Source: Frigoribacterium sp. MEB024
GTDB lineage: Bacteria; Actinomycetota; Actinomycetes; Actinomycetales; Microbacteriaceae
Direction of reading: 5' to 3'
Assembly (NCBI RefSeq): GCF_000878135.1
Contig: NZ_JXQZ01000009.1
Span: forward strand, 1-62,334
DNA: 62,334 bases
Of this stretch, positions 16,930 to 25,384 are shown piece after piece; position 1 is the stretch's first letter, and the number at the start of each line of letters is the position of its first letter. The notes below the pieces were generated by a model. That model was not told where the DNA came from, made no database searches, and saw nothing but the letters and a program-made list of their open reading frames with translations. The translations under genes were made by a program, and so were the position numbers.

Positions 16930-17949
16930 TCAGCCCCTGCCGGGCTCAGCCCCGACGAACTCCGCCAGCGACGCCGCGAGGTGCCGCGTCGTCAGCCGTT
17001 CCTCGACCAGGGCCCGCCCCGCCGCGCCGAACGCGCGGGCCTCGACCTCGTCGCCGAGCAGCCGCAGCACGTGTCCCGCGAGCGCCGACGAGTCCCCCAC
17101 CGGCGCGAGCAACCCGGTGCGCTCGTGCTCCACGTAGTCCTCGATGCCCGGGGTGTTCGTCATCACGACGGGCCGCCCCGTCGCCATCGCCTCGAGGCTG
17201 ACCGTCATGCCTGACGCGTGCAGGTTGTCGCGCGTCGCCACGGCCACGATCGAGGCACGGGCGTACAGCTCGGCGAGTTCGCGGTGCGAGACGTGCGGCA
17301 CCACGGTGACGCCCTCGGGCGGTGCCGCGTCGCTCGTCGTCTGCACGACCAGCTCGACGTCCGGTCGCTCGGCGTGGACCCGCTCGAGCGTCGCGAACAG
17401 GGTCGCCGGGTCGCGGTCGCGGTCGCCTCCGATGCTCAGCACCATCGGTCGCGTGGGCCACGGACGCGCCGCGAAGAAGTCCTCGTCGACCCCGAAGGTG
17501 AAGAACCCGACCGGCGGGCCGTCCTCGCCGACGAACCGTCGCAGCGGCTCGACCTGCCCCCGGCTGATCACCCAGAGGCCGCTCATCCGTCGCAGCACGT
17601 CACGCATGCGTCCGACGTCCTGCCCGCGCTCGACCCGGTCGGTCACCCAGATCACACCCGTGTACATGCGGTCGTGGGGCCGCGTCAGCAGCATCCGCCG
17701 CGCGACGTTCTCGTCCCAGGTCACGCCGACGTCGTCGGACGGGACCCCGGACGAGGAGGCGCGGCGCGGCGCCACCCGGTCGCGCAGCACCTGCAGGCGG
17801 CCGGGTTCCGCGACCGACGCGATGCGCGCCTCCGGGTCCGCGTCGCGCAGCGCCTCGAGGCCGTACGGCCAGAGGCCGGGCCGGAAGCCTGCCGCGTGAT
17901 CGGCGGCCCAGCCGGTCACGTCGCGTTCGGTCGCGAAGAGGACCTCCAT
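16930..17949 (-). CDS. GT4-like glycosyltransferase
   Basis: A 339-residue GT-B glycosyltransferase. The C-terminal half has LSIGGDRDRDPATLFATLERV, a HVSHRELAELYARASIV helix and a SLEAMATGRPVVMTNTPGIEDYV donor-site motif containing the conserved Glu of the EX7E family. The N-terminal acceptor domain is divergent. The ATG at 17949 overlaps the flippase stop (TGATG) and has a strong AAGGAGG 7 nt upstream. It is the last gene of a four-gene minus-strand EPS operon (Wzz/BYK-like, GT, flippase, GT). The sugar is unknown. Confidence 0.85.
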   Translation of the reverse strand: MEVLFATERDVTGWAADHAAGFRPGLWPYGLEALRDADPEARIASVAEPGRLQVLRDRVAPRRASSSGVPSDDVGVTWDENVARRMLLTRPHDRMYTGVIWVTDRVERGQDVGRMRDVLRRMSGLWVISRGQVEPLRRFVGEDGPPVGFFTFGVDEDFFAARPWPTRPMVLSIGGDRDRDPATLFATLERVHAERPDVELVVQTTSDAAPPEGVTVVPHVSHRELAELYARASIVAVATRDNLHASGMTVSLEAMATGRPVVMTNTPGIEDYVEHERTGLLAPVGDSSALAGHVLRLLGDEVEARAFGAAGRALVEERLTTRHLAASLAEFVGAEPGRG

Positions 17950-19502
17950 CACCGCGCCTCCTTCTCGTCGTCGCCGGTGCGGCCGTCGTGCACGCGCTCC
18001 TCGGCGGCCCGCTCGGCCACCGCTCGCTCGGCGATCGCCTGGTCGGTCGCGGTCTCGTCACCGCGCTGCTCGTCGACGTCGAGGCCCGCGGCCGCCGTGG
18101 CGCCCTCGCCGTCCGCCGACTCGTCGACGACGCCGTCGCCACCCGCTCCGCCCGCCGCCGCCTCGGCCCGACGCCGCCCCAGGTCGCGCGAGACGTACCA
18201 GAGGTTCGGCACGAGCTGACAGAGCGCCACCGAGATCGCCGACCCGAGCACGGGTCCCGCGGCCCCGACCTGCCCGATGAACCACCACGACAGTCCCAGG
18301 TTGAGGGGGACCATCAGCACGATCGGCAGCACCTGGAAGACCAGTCCGGTCTTGTCGGTCATGTACATGCCGACCGGGTACTTGGCCGCCTGCAGGCCGA
18401 CGAAGACCACGAAGCCGACGAGCATCCAGCCGTCGAGCGTGATGGCCCCGCCCGACACGAACCGCGCCAGGAACGGGCTGATCACGGCGAGCCCCGTGCC
18501 CAGCACGAGTCCGCCGAGCAGGAACCACAGCGTCGGCACGGTCGGCGACTCCACGCGCCCGGCCGAGCGGGCCGCCGCGTAGACCGGCCAGAGGGCGATG
18601 CCCGCCGCGGCGACGGTCTGCAGGACGATGCCGAACAGCTGCGAGGCGAGGTTGTACTGCGCGAGCTCGTCCGGGCCGGCCAGGTGGCTGAGCAGCAGGC
18701 GGCCGGTCTGCATCGCGACCGGCAGGGCGATCATCTGCACGAGCATCGGCCAGGCGAGGCCCAGGGCGGGCACGCCGCGGTAGCTGCGGACGCGCGGCAC
18801 GAGCTTGACGGCCTGTCCGATCTGCGGCGACAGGGCGCGCGCCGCCACGATCAGGCAGATCACCGACACGAGGCTGTTGGCCACGTACGAGACGACCGCG
18901 AGGTAGCTGCCGATCGGTGCGCTGAACATGACGGCCGAGCCGATCGCGAGCAGCATGAACGGCGCCACGACGGCCTGGCTGGCGACCTGCGTGCTGGTCT
19001 TCTTCAGCCCCACGAGGATGCGCTGCCCGACCGTCAGCGGGATCACCAGGCCGAACACCGCCAGGCAGAGACCGGCCGCGAGCGAGCCGCCGTCGGGCAA
19101 CAGCCCCTCACCGAGCAGGACGGGCCACCAGCCCGCGAGGGTGATGAGCAGGGCGACGGCGACCATGATGCCGCCCGACACCAGCAGCACACGGAAGGCC
19201 GTGACGATCGAGCGCTTGACGAAGTCGTCCGTGCGGACCGACGACGACCCGGCCACGGCGTTGATCACGATCGCCGCGATGCCGAGGTCGGCGAACGGCA
19301 GCAGGGTCGGGAAGGTCGAGAGCAGCCCGTACTGGGCGTAGGCGTCGGTGCCGAAGTTCTGGATGATCATGCGGCTCGTGATGATGCCGAGCACGCCCGA
19401 CAGGCCCATCACGACCACCTTGATCGCCGCGGTCGAGCCCACGGCGGCCATCGCGCCGCCCCGGCGGGGACTCCCGGCCGAGCCCGTCGCCGACCGGCTC
19501 AC
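17949..19502 (-). CDS. Wzx-like polysaccharide flippase (MOP superfamily)
   Basis: A 517-residue integral membrane protein with ~12-14 predicted helices arranged as in MATE/MOP exporters, beginning AIKVVVMGLSGVLGIITSRMIIQNFG. It should flip lipid-linked repeat units across the membrane before polymerisation by the Wzy-like protein. The last ~75 residues are an unusual hydrophilic, acidic tail rich in Ala/Glu/Asp (VDESADGEGA..., RAAEERVHDGRTGDDEKEA) that is not part of the transporter fold. The GTG at 19502 overlaps the stop of the upstream glycosyltransferase (GTGA). Family assignment is good; the substrate is inferred. Confidence 0.84.
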   Translation of the reverse strand: MSRSATGSAGSPRRGGAMAAVGSTAAIKVVVMGLSGVLGIITSRMIIQNFGTDAYAQYGLLSTFPTLLPFADLGIAAIVINAVAGSSSVRTDDFVKRSIVTAFRVLLVSGGIMVAVALLITLAGWWPVLLGEGLLPDGGSLAAGLCLAVFGLVIPLTVGQRILVGLKKTSTQVASQAVVAPFMLLAIGSAVMFSAPIGSYLAVVSYVANSLVSVICLIVAARALSPQIGQAVKLVPRVRSYRGVPALGLAWPMLVQMIALPVAMQTGRLLLSHLAGPDELAQYNLASQLFGIVLQTVAAAGIALWPVYAAARSAGRVESPTVPTLWFLLGGLVLGTGLAVISPFLARFVSGGAITLDGWMLVGFVVFVGLQAAKYPVGMYMTDKTGLVFQVLPIVLMVPLNLGLSWWFIGQVGAAGPVLGSAISVALCQLVPNLWYVSRDLGRRRAEAAAGGAGGDGVVDESADGEGATAAAGLDVDEQRGDETATDQAIAERAVAERAAEERVHDGRTGDDEKEAR

Positions 19503-20614
19503 GAGGCCCGCCCGAACAGTCGGTCGTCCGCGGCGAGCCGTCCGTCGCGGTCGGGCAGGTCGGCCAGCACGTCGTCGGCGGCACGGCTCGCGTCGAGCGC
19601 CGCGACGATCGCGTCGGCCAGCACCTGAGGCGAACGCGGGTCGGACGCGACCACGTGGCCGTGGGCGTCGAGCCAGTCGGCGAGGCCGGTCTCGGTCGTG
19701 GTGACGACGGTGCAACCGTGCGACAGCCCCTCGACGATCGGCAACCCCACCTGCTCGCGCCAGGTCGGGCTCGGCTGCGACCAGAGGACGAGCACGCGCG
19801 CCTCGTCGAGCACCGAGTGGATGCGCGGGCGCGACGGGTCGACCTCGACGGCGACCGAGGGCTCCGCGACCGACAGTGCCCGCGCCTCCTGCTCGAGGGC
19901 GCCCTTGCCGAGCAGCGTCAGCGTCGCCTGCGGGCGGGCGGCGACGACGAGCGGCCAGGCCGCCGCCAGCACGCGCAGCCCTTTGCGTTCGACGAACGAA
20001 CCGACGAACGCGACCGCGGGCGGACGGACCCCGCCACCGCGGGCGTCCTGGTGACGGGTCGGCAGCGCGGGCACCGAGGCCACGGAGGCCCGGGGCGACG
20101 GGGAACCGAGGAGGCGCGTGTACGTCTCGCGCGCCGCCTCCGTCCCGAAGACCACCCGGTCGAGCCGCCGCCAGACCGCCCGGGCCAGCACGCGTTCACC
20201 GCGTCGGCGCAGTCGCGTCCGCAGCCGCGGAGCGGTCGCCGACGTGAACGGGTCGGCGTTGCCGATCAGATAGCTCACCACGGCGGTCGGGCGACCGGTG
20301 ATCCGGCGCCGCAGCGCCAGGGCCGTCAGCACGAGCACGGTCGCCGGCAGGCTCGACGTCATGAGCGGCTCGTTGACCTCGAGGGTCTCGACGTCCGACC
20401 GCGCGATCAGCCAGGCCGCCCGCACCGGGCCGGCCGGCACGAGGTCGAGGCCCTCGGCGAGCGAGGCGTCGAAGTCGTACCGCGTCACCCGGTAGACGAT
20501 GCTGGCCGGCGCGAGTTCATGTGCCCGCTCGAGGTGCGCCGTGCGCAGCGACTCGTACAACCGGACGGCCGGGAGGCGCGGCGCGGCTCCCCGGGACGGC
20601 CGAGCGACGGTCAC
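19499..20614 (-). CDS. GT-B family glycosyltransferase
   Basis: A 371-residue GT-B enzyme. The second Rossmann half contains AVAFVGSFVERKGLRVLAAAW, a VLDEARVLVLWSQPSPTWREQVGLPIVEGLSHG donor-site region and TTETGLADWLDAHGHVV. The first half carries an R/L-rich surface segment (RTRLRRRGERVLARAVWRRLDRVVFG) that may contact the membrane. The GTG start overlaps the stop of the Wzz-like gene (GTGA), and its own stop overlaps the flippase start. It very probably adds one residue of the EPS repeat unit; donor not identifiable. Confidence 0.83.
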   Translation of the reverse strand: MTVARPSRGAAPRLPAVRLYESLRTAHLERAHELAPASIVYRVTRYDFDASLAEGLDLVPAGPVRAAWLIARSDVETLEVNEPLMTSSLPATVLVLTALALRRRITGRPTAVVSYLIGNADPFTSATAPRLRTRLRRRGERVLARAVWRRLDRVVFGTEAARETYTRLLGSPSPRASVASVPALPTRHQDARGGGVRPPAVAFVGSFVERKGLRVLAAAWPLVVAARPQATLTLLGKGALEQEARALSVAEPSVAVEVDPSRPRIHSVLDEARVLVLWSQPSPTWREQVGLPIVEGLSHGCTVVTTTETGLADWLDAHGHVVASDPRSPQVLADAIVAALDASRAADDVLADLPDRDGRLAADDRLFGRAS

Positions 20615-21996
20615 GGGGCGTCGACGCCCCGACCGCCGGCCGGGCGGGAGGAGATCGAGGCCTTCGGCGCCGACGGGCCGCCGGCACGCTGTGCGCTCTC
20701 GGAGACGCCGTCGAGGACGACGCCGAGCACGGGCACCTGGACGCCGGTGAGGGCCCGGGCGGCCTGGACCAACTGGCCGCGGGACGAGTGGCCCACCGTG
20801 GCGACGAGCACGACGCCGTCGGTCAGGCGTCCGAGCTCGAGGGCGTCGGACGAACTGAGCACACCGGGGGTGTCGACGAGGACCACGTCGTAGCGCTCGC
20901 GCGCGGACTCGACGAACAGGGCCATCGACTTCGAGCTGAGCAGCGGGCTGGGGTTCGGGGGCACCTCACCGGTGGGGATGACGTCGACCCGGTCGCGCCA
21001 GGGCGTGACGGCGTCGGCGAACTCGAGGCGCCCCACGACGACGTCGGTCAGGCCCGTCTCGTCCGACACGGCGGCGAGGTCGGCGAGTCCGCCGCCCCGG
21101 AGGTCGGCGTCGATCACGAGGACGGACTGGCCGCGTTCGGCGTAGGCGAGTGCCAGGTCGAGGATGACGGCCGCGCGGCTCTCGCGGTCGTCGGAGCTGA
21201 CCGACGAGACGGCGATCGTGCGGGCGACCGCGTCCACGTCGGAGAACTGGAGCTGCGCGCGGATGCGTCGGAAGTCGTCGGCCGCCGCGCCCTGGGGCTC
21301 GTCGGCGAATGCCAGGCTGCCACGTCGACGGCGGCCGACGGTGCCCAGCACGGGGGCGACCCGCAGCTCGTCGACGTCGGCCGTGCTGCGGAGACGCGTG
21401 TCGACGACCGACCGGACGAGCGCGAAGACGACGCCGAGGGCGAGACCGATCGCCAGGCCCGTGAGCGTCATGAGCCGGCGGTTCGGCCCGACCGGCTGGT
21501 TGGGCGGGGTGGCCTCGGCGATGGGGGCGACGCTCAGGGTCGACAGGCCGGCGGCACTCTCGGGTGAGAGCGACCGGGCCTCGGAACTGAGCGAGCGCGT
21601 GACGGCGTTGGCGATGTCCGCGGCCCGCTGCCGGTCGGGGTCGACGACGGTGACGTCGATGATGACGGTGTTCAACGGGTTCTCGGCCGTGACCTGCCGG
21701 GCCAGCTGGACCGGGGTGAGGTCGAGCCCCAGGTCGGCGACGACCGGTTCGAGGACGACCGTCGACGTGGCCAGGCGGGTGTAGCTCTGCACCAGGTTCT
21801 GCGTGTACGACGACCCCTGGAGCAGCTCGTTCGGGTCGGAGCCCTCGGCGGCCGAGACGAAGACGCTGCTGGTCGAACGGAAGCTGTCGGGTCGCGTCTG
21901 GGCGTAGCCGTAACCGGCCGCACCGCCGAGGAGCGCGAGGACGAGGATGACGGGCCAGCTCTTCACGAGCGCGCGCCAGTAGTGCTGAGGATCCAA
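20611..21996 (-). CDS. Wzz/BY-kinase-like protein with degenerate nucleotide-binding site
   Basis: A 461-residue protein. The N-terminal Wzz chain-length domain has TM1 (residues ~13-34), a periplasmic-type loop and a Pro-rich TM2 region (PPNQPVGPNRRL, then ~178-198). A fused cytoplasmic ParA/BY-kinase-type domain follows. Walker A' (VLVIDADLRGG, ~291) and Walker B (VVLVDTPGVLSSSDAL, ~366) are recognisable. The Walker A segment reads SVSSDDRESRAAV (~263-275), lacking the GxxxxGK(S/T) lysine and glycines. The C-terminal tail has no tyrosine cluster. It is thus a likely pseudokinase still controlling chain length. TTG at 21996 is chosen as start because GGGAG lies 6 nt upstream; longer readings enter the promoter. 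Confidence 0.8.
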   Translation of the reverse strand: MDPQHYWRALVKSWPVILVLALLGGAAGYGYAQTRPDSFRSTSSVFVSAAEGSDPNELLQGSSYTQNLVQSYTRLATSTVVLEPVVADLGLDLTPVQLARQVTAENPLNTVIIDVTVVDPDRQRAADIANAVTRSLSSEARSLSPESAAGLSTLSVAPIAEATPPNQPVGPNRRLMTLTGLAIGLALGVVFALVRSVVDTRLRSTADVDELRVAPVLGTVGRRRRGSLAFADEPQGAAADDFRRIRAQLQFSDVDAVARTIAVSSVSSDDRESRAAVILDLALAYAERGQSVLVIDADLRGGGLADLAAVSDETGLTDVVVGRLEFADAVTPWRDRVDVIPTGEVPPNPSPLLSSKSMALFVESARERYDVVLVDTPGVLSSSDALELGRLTDGVVLVATVGHSSRGQLVQAARALTGVQVPVLGVVLDGVSESAQRAGGPSAPKASISSRPAGGRGVDAP

Positions 21997-22030
21997 CTGA
22001 CACTCCCGGGTTAAGTGGTTGAACCTGGCG

Positions 22031-22077
22031 AGCATACCCGCAGCGAACGGGGGCCCATGACCCCCCGACGGGGGCAC
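22031..22077 (-). promoter_or_regulatory. Promoter and C/G-tract palindrome 4 for the Wzz-led operon
   Basis: On the minus strand TATGCT (22031-22036) is a good -10 box 34 bp before the TTG start. About 21 bp further upstream lies GTGCCCCC-GTC-GGGGGGTCA (22058-22077), another CCCCC/GGGGG palindrome. No -35 consensus is present, and the palindrome is centred near -42, a position typical of an activator site. Confidence 0.5.
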
Positions 22078-22169
22078 CCCGGCGGTCGCACACGACGGAT
22101 CACCCGCTCTCACCCGCCGACCGCCCGGTGGGGAGATCGGTGACGAGCCGTCCGCGGCGCGCGGCCGGG

Positions 22170-22703
22170 TCAGCGGACGGGCAGCTCGACGCCCGCCCAG
22201 CGGCGGCCGTGCGGGGTGATCGTCACCCTGCGGGGCTCGTCGGCTTGGTCGGGCTCGTCGGGATCGCCCGGCGGGGTGACCTCCTCGGCACCCGTCGATG
22301 CGGCACCCGTCGGTCGCTCGATCACGACGTCGAGCCACGAGTCGGACACCCCGTCGAGCAGTCCCGCGCCCCACTCGACGACCACGATCGAGCCCTCGAA
22401 ATCGAGGTCCAGGTCGTCGAGCTCGGCCTCGCCCGACAGCCGGTACGCGTCGACGTGCACCAAGGGCGTGCCCGACGCGGTCGGGTGCGTGCGCGCCAGC
22501 ACGAACGTCGGGCTCGCCACCTGCCCGCGGACCTCGAGCCCCTCGCCCAGGCCGCGCGTGAAGGTCGTCTTGCCGGCACCGAGCGGTCCGGTGAGGACCA
22601 GCAGGTCACCCGCTCGCAGCAGGCCGGACACCCGACGCCCCAGCGCCTCCATGGCGTCCGCGTCGGCGACGGCGAGCTCGACGGGACCGCCCGGGGTGGT
22701 CAC
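22170..22703 (-). CDS. tsaE: tRNA t6A biosynthesis ATPase TsaE
   Basis: A 177-residue P-loop ATPase with Walker A GPLGAGKTTFTRGL (~residues 38-51), the family signature VASPTFVLARTH and the VHVDAYRLSG motif. TsaE drives the catalytic cycle of the TsaBD complex in threonylcarbamoyl-adenosine tRNA modification. The GTG start overlaps the alr stop (GTGA). The C-terminal ~45 residues (PTGAASTGAEEVTPPGDPDE...) are a low-complexity insert before the usual end. It is the last minus-strand gene before the EPS locus; tsaB resumes at 1281. Confidence 0.94.
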   Translation of the reverse strand: MTTPGGPVELAVADADAMEALGRRVSGLLRAGDLLVLTGPLGAGKTTFTRGLGEGLEVRGQVASPTFVLARTHPTASGTPLVHVDAYRLSGEAELDDLDLDFEGSIVVVEWGAGLLDGVSDSWLDVVIERPTGAASTGAEEVTPPGDPDEPDQADEPRRVTITPHGRRWAGVELPVR

Positions 22704-23836
22704 GGGCGGCCGCCCACGTAGACGCGCGGCACCCGGGCGCCGACGCGGCAGGCGACCTCTTCGGGGATCGTGTCGGTGGCGTCGGCCCACTCGCCGATGG
22801 TCATCTCGCCCCGGTCACCCGGCCCGAACAGCACGACCTCGTCACCGACCGCGACCGGGTCGTCGCCCATGTCGACCAGGAACTGGTCCATGGCGACCCG
22901 ACCCACGATCGGCCGGGGGGCGCCGTTCACGACGACGTGCACGGCGCCCTGCGCCCGGCGGCTGACGCCGTCGGCGTAGCCCAGGGGCACGAGGGCGAGC
23001 GTCGTGTCCGACGGAGCACGGAACGTGTAGTCGTACGAGACCCCGGTGCCCGCGGCGACGCGCTTGACCTTGACGACGGACGCGCTCAGCGTGAGCACCG
23101 GCCGCAGCCCGCGGTCGGCGGCGGTCACGCCCTCGGTCACGGGGATGCCCAGGCCGTTCGACCCCATGCGCACCATGTCGAACCGCCGCTCGGGGTGCTC
23201 GAGGGCGGCCGAGCTCGACGACATGTGCCGCTTCTCGACGGTGGCACCGAAGGCCTCGGCGTCGGCCACGGCCTTCTCGAACACCCGGGCCGCGGCCTGG
23301 TCGTCGGCCTCGCTCGTCTCGCTGACGTGCGAGAAGATGCCACGCAGGCGGACCACGCCCTCGTCGCGCAACTCGACGGCACGGGCGACGAAGGCCGGCC
23401 AGTCCGAGGGCAGGCAGCCCTCGCGGTGCAGCCCGGTGTCGATGGTCAGGTGGAGGAGGGCGACGCCACCGCGTGCCCGCGCGACCGCGGCCACGGACTC
23501 GATCTGGTCGAGGGTCGACACCCCCAGGTCGACCTGCAGGTCGACGGCCGCCTCGAGGTCGTCGGACGGGCTGAGCTGCCAGGCGAAGAACGAGGCGTCG
23601 CCGCCGATGCCCAGACGTCGCATCCTCAGGGCCGGCTCGAGCTCGACCGTGCCGAACCAGCGGATGCCCGCCGCCACGGCCTCGGGCACGAGCACGTCGG
23701 CCCCGTGCGAGTAGGCGTCGGCCTTGACGATGGCCAGGATCTCGACCGGGTCGAGACGGGCGATCAACGACTCGAGGTTCGCCCGGTACGCGGCCAGGTC
23801 GACCGTGGCCCGGCGCAGTGACGTCGCGGCGCTCAT
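22700..23836 (-). CDS. alr: Alanine racemase-family protein, copy 1
   Basis: A 378-residue fold-type III PLP racemase. The PLP lysine is Lys38 in ILAIVKADAYSHGAD. The catalytic-tyrosine motif is GVSYDYTF and the active-site edge reads RVAMDQFLVDMG, keeping the Met-Asp-Gln of alanine racemases. The ATG overlaps the stop of the second copy (ATGA), so both are translated from one message. Compared with copy 2 it has HLTIDTGLHREGCLPSDWP and diverges widely, so this is an old duplication or separate acquisition. D-alanine for peptidoglycan is the default role. One of the two could instead make another D-amino acid. Confidence 0.88.
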   Translation of the reverse strand: MSAATSLRRATVDLAAYRANLESLIARLDPVEILAIVKADAYSHGADVLVPEAVAAGIRWFGTVELEPALRMRRLGIGGDASFFAWQLSPSDDLEAAVDLQVDLGVSTLDQIESVAAVARARGGVALLHLTIDTGLHREGCLPSDWPAFVARAVELRDEGVVRLRGIFSHVSETSEADDQAAARVFEKAVADAEAFGATVEKRHMSSSSAALEHPERRFDMVRMGSNGLGIPVTEGVTAADRGLRPVLTLSASVVKVKRVAAGTGVSYDYTFRAPSDTTLALVPLGYADGVSRRAQGAVHVVVNGAPRPIVGRVAMDQFLVDMGDDPVAVGDEVVLFGPGDRGEMTIGEWADATDTIPEEVACRVGARVPRVYVGGRP

Positions 23837-24924
23837 GCGGTGTACCTCCGGGTGAGGCCGGCGGCCAGGCACGCGACGACCTCGTAGGTGATGCCGCCCA
23901 TGGCGTCGGCCCAGTCGGCGGCGGACTGCCGGCCCAGCGCCGGGTCGCCGAACAGCACGACCTCGTCACCGATCTCGACGGGGTCGTCGCCCACGTCGAT
24001 CACGAGGGCGTTCATGGCGATGCGCCCGCGGACCCGGTACGTGCGCTGGCCGATCGTCACGGAGGCGCGCTCGCTCGCGGCCCGGTCGATTCCGTCCGCG
24101 TACCCGGCCGGCACGATCGCGATCGACGTGTCGCGCTCGGGGCGGAAGAGGTAGCCGTACGACACGCCCTCGCCCGCCGGGATGCGCTTGACGGTGGTCA
24201 CCGGCGCCGTGACGGTCATGGCCGGACGCAGGCCGAGCTCGGCGGACGTGCGATCGGGGTAGGGGCTGAGCCCGTAGCTCGCGAGGCCGAAACGCACCAT
24301 CGTGGCCCTCGAGCCGACGTAGTCGAGCGCCGCCGCCGAGGCGGCGACGTGCAGCAGGGGCGGCCGCACGCCCCGCTCGTCGAGCATGGCGGCGGCCCGG
24401 GCGAAGCGGGCCGTCTGCAGGCCGTCCTCCTCGGACGAGGCGTTCGACACGTGGGTCATGAGGCCCTCGACCGGCACGACGGCGGCGTGGCCGGCCGCAC
24501 GGTCGAACAGCTCGGGCCATTCGGACTCGACGGCCCCGTTGCGGCTCAGACCCGTGTCGATCGCCAGGTGGACCGCCCGGACGCCGGCCGCCACGGCCGC
24601 CTCGAGCTGGTCGACGCTCGACACCGCCGGGGTGATGCCGAGCGCGGCGGCCTCGACGAAGTCCTCGCCGGGAGCGTGCAGCCAGGCGAGCACGGGCGCC
24701 TCGACACCGGCTCGTCGCAGGGCCACGGCCTCGGTCAGGTCGGCCACGCCGAGCCAGTCGACGCCGGCCTCGACGAAGGCCCGGGCGCACTCGACGGCAC
24801 CGTGGCCGTAGGCGTTGGCCTTGACCACGGCCATGACTGCCGCCGGTGCGACAGCCGCCCGCAGCACCTCGACGTTGTGTCGCAGCGCGGCCGTGTCGAC
24901 GGTGACGGTGACGTCGTGGGTCAT
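23833..24924 (-). CDS. alr: Alanine racemase-family protein, copy 2
   Basis: A 363-residue racemase with PLP lysine Lys35 in MAVVKANAYGHGAVE, the classical alanine racemase signature. The catalytic tyrosine motif is GVSYGYLF. The segment equivalent to MDQ reads RIAMNALVIDVG, so Asp and Gln of the substrate-binding rim are replaced by Asn and Ala. HLAIDTGLSRNG marks the substrate-side loop. Its ATG overlaps the acpS stop and its stop overlaps copy 1. The N-terminal motif is the more canonical Alr of the pair, the C-terminal rim the less canonical, so substrate division between the copies cannot be decided by reading. Confidence 0.88.
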   Translation of the reverse strand: MTHDVTVTVDTAALRHNVEVLRAAVAPAAVMAVVKANAYGHGAVECARAFVEAGVDWLGVADLTEAVALRRAGVEAPVLAWLHAPGEDFVEAAALGITPAVSSVDQLEAAVAAGVRAVHLAIDTGLSRNGAVESEWPELFDRAAGHAAVVPVEGLMTHVSNASSEEDGLQTARFARAAAMLDERGVRPPLLHVAASAAALDYVGSRATMVRFGLASYGLSPYPDRTSAELGLRPAMTVTAPVTTVKRIPAGEGVSYGYLFRPERDTSIAIVPAGYADGIDRAASERASVTIGQRTYRVRGRIAMNALVIDVGDDPVEIGDEVVLFGDPALGRQSAADWADAMGGITYEVVACLAAGLTRRYTA

Positions 24925-25343
24925 CGGTCTGCCCCTTCGTGGTGTGCGTCGTCGTGGTCGGCGGGGACGTGGCCCGCGCCTTCGGCGACCACGTAGGCGA
25001 CCGCCACCCCGCCGTCGTGGCTGAGCGACAGATGGAGGCGCGAGACGCCTCGCGAGTCCGCCAGCGACCGTGCTCCCCCGCTGAGCACGAGCGAGGGGGC
25101 TCCTTGGTCGTCGGAGACGACCACGACGTCGTGCCAGCGCACCCCGGTGGAGCCGCCCAGGGACTTGATCAGCGCCTCCTTGGCGGCGAAGCGGGCCGCC
25201 AGCGAGTGACGCCCGCGGGGACTGCCGTCACGGAGGACGAGCTCGTCCGCGCGGAACAGGCGCGTCGCCAGTGCCGGGGTGCGCTCGATGGAGCGGTCGA
25301 AGCGTTCGAGGTCGACGACGTCGACGCCGATCCCGACGATCAC
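24921..25343 (-). CDS. acpS: Holo-[acyl-carrier-protein] synthase
   Basis: A 140-residue AcpS-type phosphopantetheinyl transferase. It has the N-terminal IVGIGVDVVDLERF strand, with the metal-binding Asp, and the RFAAKEALIKSLGG motif, with the second metal-binding Glu and catalytic Lys. It moves phosphopantetheine from CoA to acyl-carrier protein. The stop overlaps the second alr (ATGA). The last ~15 residues are His/Asp-rich (HVPADHDDAHHEGADR) and extend beyond the fold. glmS lies 41 bp upstream on the same strand, consistent with a glmS-acpS-alr-alr-tsaE transcript. Confidence 0.95.
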   Translation of the reverse strand: MIVGIGVDVVDLERFDRSIERTPALATRLFRADELVLRDGSPRGRHSLAARFAAKEALIKSLGGSTGVRWHDVVVVSDDQGAPSLVLSGGARSLADSRGVSRLHLSLSHDGGVAVAYVVAEGAGHVPADHDDAHHEGADR

Positions 25344-25384
25344 GTCCTCACCCGCCTGACGCCCTGCCCCGGCTGCACGACCCG

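Noticed and set aside
16714-17214. Plus-strand open frame across the GT4 3' end and intergenic region
   Set aside because: No RBS, Arg/Ala/Pro-rich, overlaps a clear glycosyltransferase on the other strand.
21997-22374. A longer reading of the Wzz-like protein starting near 22374
   Set aside because: The extra ~126 residues run through the -10 box and palindrome and are Arg/Gly-rich. The TTG at 21996 has a proper SD sequence.
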